A stretch of DNA of 38,445 bases from Methanobrevibacter sp. UBA412 (lineage in GTDB: Archaea; Methanobacteriota; Methanobacteria; Methanobacteriales; Methanobacteriaceae), in the NCBI GenBank assembly GCA_002495685.1, contig DAGJ01000011.1, forward strand, positions 31,854-70,298, given 5' to 3'. The notes under the pieces are model-generated. The model saw only the letters and a program-made list of their open reading frames with translations. It ran no database searches and was not told where the DNA came from. A program made the translations under genes and the position numbers. Below, piece after piece: positions 34,436 through 38,445 of this stretch; the stretch's first letter is position 1, and each line of letters begins with the position of its first letter.

Positions 34436-36271
34436 TCAACTTTTACTAAAAATCAAATTTAATTCTAAACCATTACTTAATGGATTTAATTCTAAATCAG
34501 CATTAATCTGATTTGCTAATGCTTGTATAAGTATAAAGCTAAGATCAGTGAAATCTTGGAAAACATTAAAATCATCTAAACTATAATCCTCATATTTAAG
34601 TTTAAAATTAACCTTATCCTCTTTTAATTTTAACTTAACTGTTAATTCCCCTTTAACATTAGAACTAGAGTATTTGAAGATTTTCTCAATTATAATACTT
34701 ATAATTAAACTAAAAGGTATAACTATATCATTAGATAATTCAACATTACTAATACTTAAATTAAGATTAATATTATCTTTTAATGGTTTTATTTTTAAAT
34801 CTATTAAATCAGTTAAATAACTTTTAATATTAACCCCATTTAAACTAGTAGACTCATAAGTCTTCTCATGCATTAAACTGATAGTTTTAATATAATTTTT
34901 AGTATTACTTAAGGTTTCTAAAGGATTATTCTGATTAAAACGCATATTTAAATTCAATAAACTTAAAATTATTTGTAAATTATTCTTAACACGATTATGA
35001 ACCTCTTTTAATAAGTCTTCCTTAACCTTTAAAACTTGACTTAACTCCTTATTAGACTTTTTTAACTTTAATTCATAATTATGTAATTCTGTAATATCCT
35101 GAACTATAGATGAAATAATTGAATCAGATTCATTATAGAAATCTTTTAAATATACAGCATGATAAGTTAAAAATTTCATATTACCCTTAAATGAAACAAT
35201 AGAGAAATCTTTACTATAAAAACTATTAAATGATTCAGGATCCTTTATAAACTGGTCAAACTCATTTTTCACAGCACTACCTAATTGATTATAAAGTATA
35301 GTGTCTCTACTAATATTTTTTCTCTGATTTTCTGGAACCTCTAAAATATCATAAATTGCAGGACTCCAATCATTCAAATTACTTATTGAACCATAACGTA
35401 GGGAGAATTTAGATAATTTCTGAACTAGATTTAAATCTTGTTTATAAAATTCTGCCTTCAATTTTTCTCTTCGAACTTTAGTAATGTTAAAACAACTAAA
35501 TTTCACAAGTCCCTCATCACCACTTTGGGAGTTTAAGTATACTTTGAAATAGAAATAATTCTTATTAGCTTTGTCTTCAAATAGGATCTCATCAGTATAT
35601 GAACTAATCTCTCCTGTACTTAATTGTTTATAAACTTTTAAGAATTCCGCATGTGTTAAGTTTTTAAAATTTAGGTTATTAAAATTTATACTCTTTAAAT
35701 TATGCTTTTTTAGAAACCCTGATACATTATTATTAATTTTAATAATTTTTTTATCTTTAACCCAAAAAATTCCATAATTATAATCATCAAAAACTTTCAA
35801 CTTAGTCTTAACTGTTCTATCCTCTAAAATATCATTAAGTAAAAAAATTAATCCTTTATATGAAAAGATTTCTTGTTTAAAATCCAATAATAGGTTTTCA
35901 TCTTCATAAATACTAATTAAAAGATTAGTTTTCAAATCCTCTTTAAAAGCATTAGTTAAAAAAGTAAAATACTTAGATGCTCCAATTTTATGGGAGATTA
36001 ATTTAAAATGTTTAGAAACAATAAAATCATTAGATAAGTTAAGTTTACACCAAATATCAGAAGCATATAAAAATATATAATCCTCACAATCATTATAGGG
36101 TTTTAAAATATCAACCGAAATATTTAATTCATCAAGTAAAGATTTATAAGAAAAATTAGGTGAAATATAAGTATCAGGAAACTTCTTATAATAAAAATCA
36201 GATGTAGTGGTGTTTAAATTAAATTCCCTATCAAATTCACCATTAATTTCCTTAATCTTAACCCTTAACAT
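34436..36271 (-). CDS. Paralogous histidine kinase with degenerate ATPase domain (probable pseudokinase)
   Basis: About 611 residues, similar throughout to the following kinase. It keeps the phosphoacceptor box LLKEVHNRVKNNLQIILSLL (the His is kept, the second His is Asn). In the ATPase domain every key motif is altered: the N box is SIIIEKIFKYSSS instead of NELILNTIKYAF, G1 is KYEDYSLDD instead of CDNGVGLP, and G2 is TDLSFILIQAL without its Gly. The fold is probably kept but ATP binding lost, so it could be a heterodimer partner, phosphorylated in trans, or a sensor scaffold for the second kinase. The frame opens at 36301, but GGGGGG lies nine bases before the ATG at 36271 (MLRVKIKE), which I use. 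Its stop overlaps the ribosome site of the next gene. Confidence 0.8.
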   Translation of the reverse strand: MLRVKIKEINGEFDREFNLNTTTSDFYYKKFPDTYISPNFSYKSLLDELNISVDILKPYNDCEDYIFLYASDIWCKLNLSNDFIVSKHFKLISHKIGASKYFTFLTNAFKEDLKTNLLISIYEDENLLLDFKQEIFSYKGLIFLLNDILEDRTVKTKLKVFDDYNYGIFWVKDKKIIKINNNVSGFLKKHNLKSINFNNLNFKNLTHAEFLKVYKQLSTGEISSYTDEILFEDKANKNYFYFKVYLNSQSGDEGLVKFSCFNITKVRREKLKAEFYKQDLNLVQKLSKFSLRYGSISNLNDWSPAIYDILEVPENQRKNISRDTILYNQLGSAVKNEFDQFIKDPESFNSFYSKDFSIVSFKGNMKFLTYHAVYLKDFYNESDSIISSIVQDITELHNYELKLKKSNKELSQVLKVKEDLLKEVHNRVKNNLQIILSLLNLNMRFNQNNPLETLSNTKNYIKTISLMHEKTYESTSLNGVNIKSYLTDLIDLKIKPLKDNINLNLSISNVELSNDIVIPFSLIISIIIEKIFKYSSSNVKGELTVKLKLKEDKVNFKLKYEDYSLDDFNVFQDFTDLSFILIQALANQINADLELNPLSNGLELNLIFSKS

Positions 36272-36521
36272 ATAATAAAACCCCCCATAATGGATTATCA
36301 TATATTTTTTTTATTATAATATTAAATTATAATATTTAATATTTGCTTTATAATTAATAAGATTTTATATTTAATCCTCCAACTTTTAAAAAAAAATTAA
36401 AAGTGGAATAAAACAGACATAAATAGTAAACTTTATTTATTTAAAAACACTAAATATATAATTAAATATTAATTTAGGTAATTGATATAAAAAAATATTC
36501 AATAATATGGACGTGAATTAA

Positions 36522-36719
36522 ATGAGAGACTTAAAAGAAATCAATAAGGAAATTAAAATTGCAAGAAAAACATTACTTAAAACAGATGATGAAAAAAAAT
36601 ATCAAGAAGCACAAAGTAATCTACAAACATTAATTGATGAAAAAAGAACCTTCATGAACAAAGATTCTGGTGACTTCGAAATGACAGAAAACTGCTGGCA
36701 TAAAACTCACCTTGAATAA
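36522..36719 (+). CDS. Small coiled-coil hypothetical protein
   Basis: 65 residues. Residues 1-45 form a charged heptad-like helix (LKEINKEIKIARKTLLK and AQSNLQTLIDEKRTFM), followed by a short tail FEMTENCWHKTHLE. There is no signal or membrane segment, and no family is recognised. A TATA-like box (TAAATATATAATT at about 36449-36461) lies upstream, and a weak GTGA site lies just before the ATG. It stands alone between the kinase pair, transcribed away from it, and an adhesin remnant. Probability of being a real gene is good from composition and promoter, but the function is unknown. Confidence 0.55.
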   Translation: MRDLKEINKEIKIARKTLLKTDDEKKYQEAQSNLQTLIDEKRTFMNKDSGDFEMTENCWHKTHLE

Positions 36720-36934
36720 AAAATTAAAATTTAAAACTTAAAGTAATTTAAGAGAAAAAAAATAAATCTCTTAAATTACAAATAATTACTCTTTTTAAAA
36801 AAATAAACATTTAAAACATTCCCATTATACTATTTTTATTAAAAAATTTTTTAAGCTAAAAAAAAAATTAGTCTATAAACATTAAAAAATCTAAATCATC
36901 CTATAAAAAAAAGAAGAAAAAAAGGGTTAAAAAT

Positions 36935-38149
36935 TTAGGCTGTTACAATTATACTATTACTAGCATTACTAGATGTGTAAATGTTTGTTCCAGTATAACT
37001 GCATTCTGCTGTGTATTCGCCCTTAAATAAGTTTATAGGTAATTGGTATTCACCATTAGTATCAGTTGTAGCATAGTAGAATTTACTTACTTTGTCACTT
37101 AAACGTGTGAGTTTCAAGCTAATGTGTTGTCCAATAACTGCTTCTCCTTTACTATTTACTAATTTTCCTGTGAAGTTTTGACCTGCACCATACTTCTCTT
37201 GGAATTTATCAGCACTTAAAACAGTATCCAATTTATTTACAAGTATTGAACTGTTTACAGGTCCACTTGCTAGGTAATTTGTAGTGTTTGTTTTTAATCC
37301 ATTAAATGTGGCACTTACACTGTATTCTCCTGGATAGAGGTTGATTTCTAATTGATACTCACCTTTATTATCAGTAGTGGCATGATAAATTTTACTTAAA
37401 CCATTAACTGGATTGGTAAGATTCAAACTTATATGCATACCAATTACTGGTTTACCATTCAAGTCTAAGAGTGTTCCTGTAAGATTTAAGCTTTGACCAT
37501 AAGTTTCAGTTAAATTATTAACATTAAGTACAGTATTGGTGTTAATAGTTTGATTATAAATTTTTATACTTGCATTTACTGGTCCACTTGAATTGTAAGT
37601 AATGTTATTTACTCTAGTTCCATTATAAGTAGCACTTACAGTGTACTCACCAATTGGTAAATTTAATCCTAAATTATAGTAACCATCACTATTTGTAATA
37701 CTAGTATTTATTAAGCGTAAGTTATTATTAACTCCTTGAATATCTAAAAGGATGATTTGACCACTAATTGGGTTGCCGTTAATGTCTAGGAGTCTACCTG
37801 TTAAGTTTCCAGGTTTATTTACAATTCCAGTATAATCATTTACAGTTAAATTAGTACCCATTTCACTTGTTTGATTATAAATTTTTATATTAGCATTTAC
37901 TGGTCCACTTGAATTGTAAGTAATATTTCCAATGGTTTTATTATTGTAAAATGCACTTACACTGTATTCTCCAGTGTTTAAATTGATTTCAAGATAATAA
38001 TCACCATTACTATCAGTACTTACATTGTAAACCTTACTTAAATTATCACTCAAACGAGTTAAATTTAATGTTATACTTTGATTAACAAGGGGATTACCAT
38101 TAATATCTATGAGTCTACCTGTTAGGTTACCTTTAACACCATAAACCAT
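36935..38149 (-). CDS. Adhesin-like surface protein, C-terminal fragment with four Ig-like repeats
   Basis: 404 residues as an open frame from an internal ATG. It contains four repeats of about 100 residues with the pattern LTGRLxDxNGxPxxxQxxxLxL, then TDxNGxYxLxINLxxGEYxVSAxxN, then SGPVNxxI. This is the beta-sandwich design of Methanobacteriales adhesin-like proteins and of carboxypeptidase-regulatory/Ig domains. The last repeat is closely related to the one in the pseudogene at 14901. DNA of repeats 1 and 2 is nearly identical over about 50 bases (37554-37607 and 37872-37925). There is no membrane anchor or sorting signal at the C-terminus. This is not a full gene: it lacks a signal peptide, and the reading frame upstream continues the same protein out of frame, so it is the 3' part of a broken gene. 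Confidence 0.65.
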   Translation of the reverse strand: MVYGVKGNLTGRLIDINGNPLVNQSITLNLTRLSDNLSKVYNVSTDSNGDYYLEINLNTGEYSVSAFYNNKTIGNITYNSSGPVNANIKIYNQTSEMGTNLTVNDYTGIVNKPGNLTGRLLDINGNPISGQIILLDIQGVNNNLRLINTSITNSDGYYNLGLNLPIGEYTVSATYNGTRVNNITYNSSGPVNASIKIYNQTINTNTVLNVNNLTETYGQSLNLTGTLLDLNGKPVIGMHISLNLTNPVNGLSKIYHATTDNKGEYQLEINLYPGEYSVSATFNGLKTNTTNYLASGPVNSSILVNKLDTVLSADKFQEKYGAGQNFTGKLVNSKGEAVIGQHISLKLTRLSDKVSKFYYATTDTNGEYQLPINLFKGEYTAECSYTGTNIYTSSNASNSIIVTA

Positions 38150-38445
38150 AAAAATTAGTATAATTACTTATACTTAACTTAGTTTCTATGAAATTAGTTA
38201 CAAGAATAGTATTAGAACACTACTTCCTGCATATAGGTTATTTCCATTATAAACATAGCGAATATTATAAGATCCAAGACTTAAACCAGTTAAAGTCACA
38301 CTAGCAATACCATTCTTATCAGTATTTACAGGATGATATTCACCATTATAATAAATGGTTTTGTAGAAACCCTTTCTTTTTTTTCTAATTTTTTTTCAAT
38401 TGAAATTGTACCTTGATGTTTTTGTTTTTTCGATTTCTTTTAATT
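38150..38445 (-). pseudogene. Frameshifted upstream part of the same adhesin-like gene, running off the window
   Basis: Reading leftward, FYKTIYYNGEYHPVNTDKNG and GIASVTLTGLSLGSYNIRYV and YNGNNLYAGSS form a typical repeat end. The frame then shifts (one T seems lost near 38210) to NTILVTNFIETKLSISNYTN and shifts again at a 7-base tandem duplication (CCATAAA twice, 38139-38152 on the plus strand). Removing one copy gives NFYGVKGNLTG in frame with the 404-residue fragment. A third shift or disruption occurs in A-rich runs near 38370-38395. The gene continues past the edge, so its start is unseen. Confidence 0.65.

Noticed and set aside
36935..38149. Repeats in the adhesin-like gene as a CRISPR or satellite array
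   Set aside because: The repeats are about 300 bases long, divergent, coding and in frame with protein repeats.
1..38445. tRNA, rRNA, riboswitch or CRISPR array
   Set aside because: Reading by eye found no T-arm-like GTTCGAATC stretch with matching arms, no conserved rRNA segment, no spaced short repeats and no riboswitch core. A covariance-model search would be decisive.

Overview
The window is a piece of a very AT-rich archaeal chromosome, most likely a gut methanogen of the Methanobacteriales and probably Methanosphaera or a close relative. The reasons are the low GC, archaeal TATA boxes, Shine-Dalgarno sites of the GGAGGTGA type, FmdE / DUF2149 / DUF2162 / CbiM genes typical of methanogens, and adhesin-like surface protein repeats. 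The genus is an inference. No rRNA, tRNA, CRISPR array or intact insertion sequence was seen.

Layout. 1-1107: a secreted thermonuclease. 1609-8216 (minus strand): a seven-gene operon encoding a large membrane-tethered protein with two FmdE domains, two small secreted and anchored proteins, a CbiM-type metal permease, a DUF2162 membrane protein, an ExbB/TolQ-like proton channel and its DUF2149 (ExbD-like) partner. It looks like a proton-motive-force-powered surface system for a metal or metallocofactor and is the best candidate here for an undescribed system. 8632-13798: a DpnII-like GATC restriction endonuclease and Dam-type methylase, divergent from a 1042-residue UvrD/RecB helicase with a C-terminal Fe-S nuclease domain. 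13995-16877: a methyltransferase, a decayed adhesin-like gene and a MATE exporter whose 5' end appears frameshifted. 16982-18484: a QueG-like ferredoxin protein, a DGC putative zinc-binding protein and an ArsR regulator in one operon. 18553-19540: MarR and GyrI-like proteins. A TAGTACTA motif upstream of marR recurs upstream of the MATE gene, suggesting that MarR controls the exporter.

19720-25943: small secreted and hypothetical proteins, an Fe-S aldo/keto reductase with a PadR regulator and a zinc-ribbon membrane protein, and a large U32 peptidase / RlhA-like protein. 26125-31420: an MFS drug exporter, a two-gene ABC-2 exporter and a divergent FUSC exporter. The ABC/FUSC promoter region holds a 20-bp phased array of TTACATnTGTAA-like sites. 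31600-36271: a zinc-ribbon membrane protein and two tandem cytoplasmic HisKA_2-type histidine kinase paralogues, the first-transcribed of which has lost its ATP-binding motifs (a pseudokinase). 36522-38445: a small coiled-coil protein and the frameshifted remains of an adhesin-like gene running off the right edge.

Two window-wide traits stand out. Coding-strand composition swings sharply between T/G-rich and A/C-rich genes, and even within one gene. Several secreted-protein genes have a Shine-Dalgarno site followed at about 8-9 nt by AUA or AUU where the signal peptide should begin, rather than by AUG.
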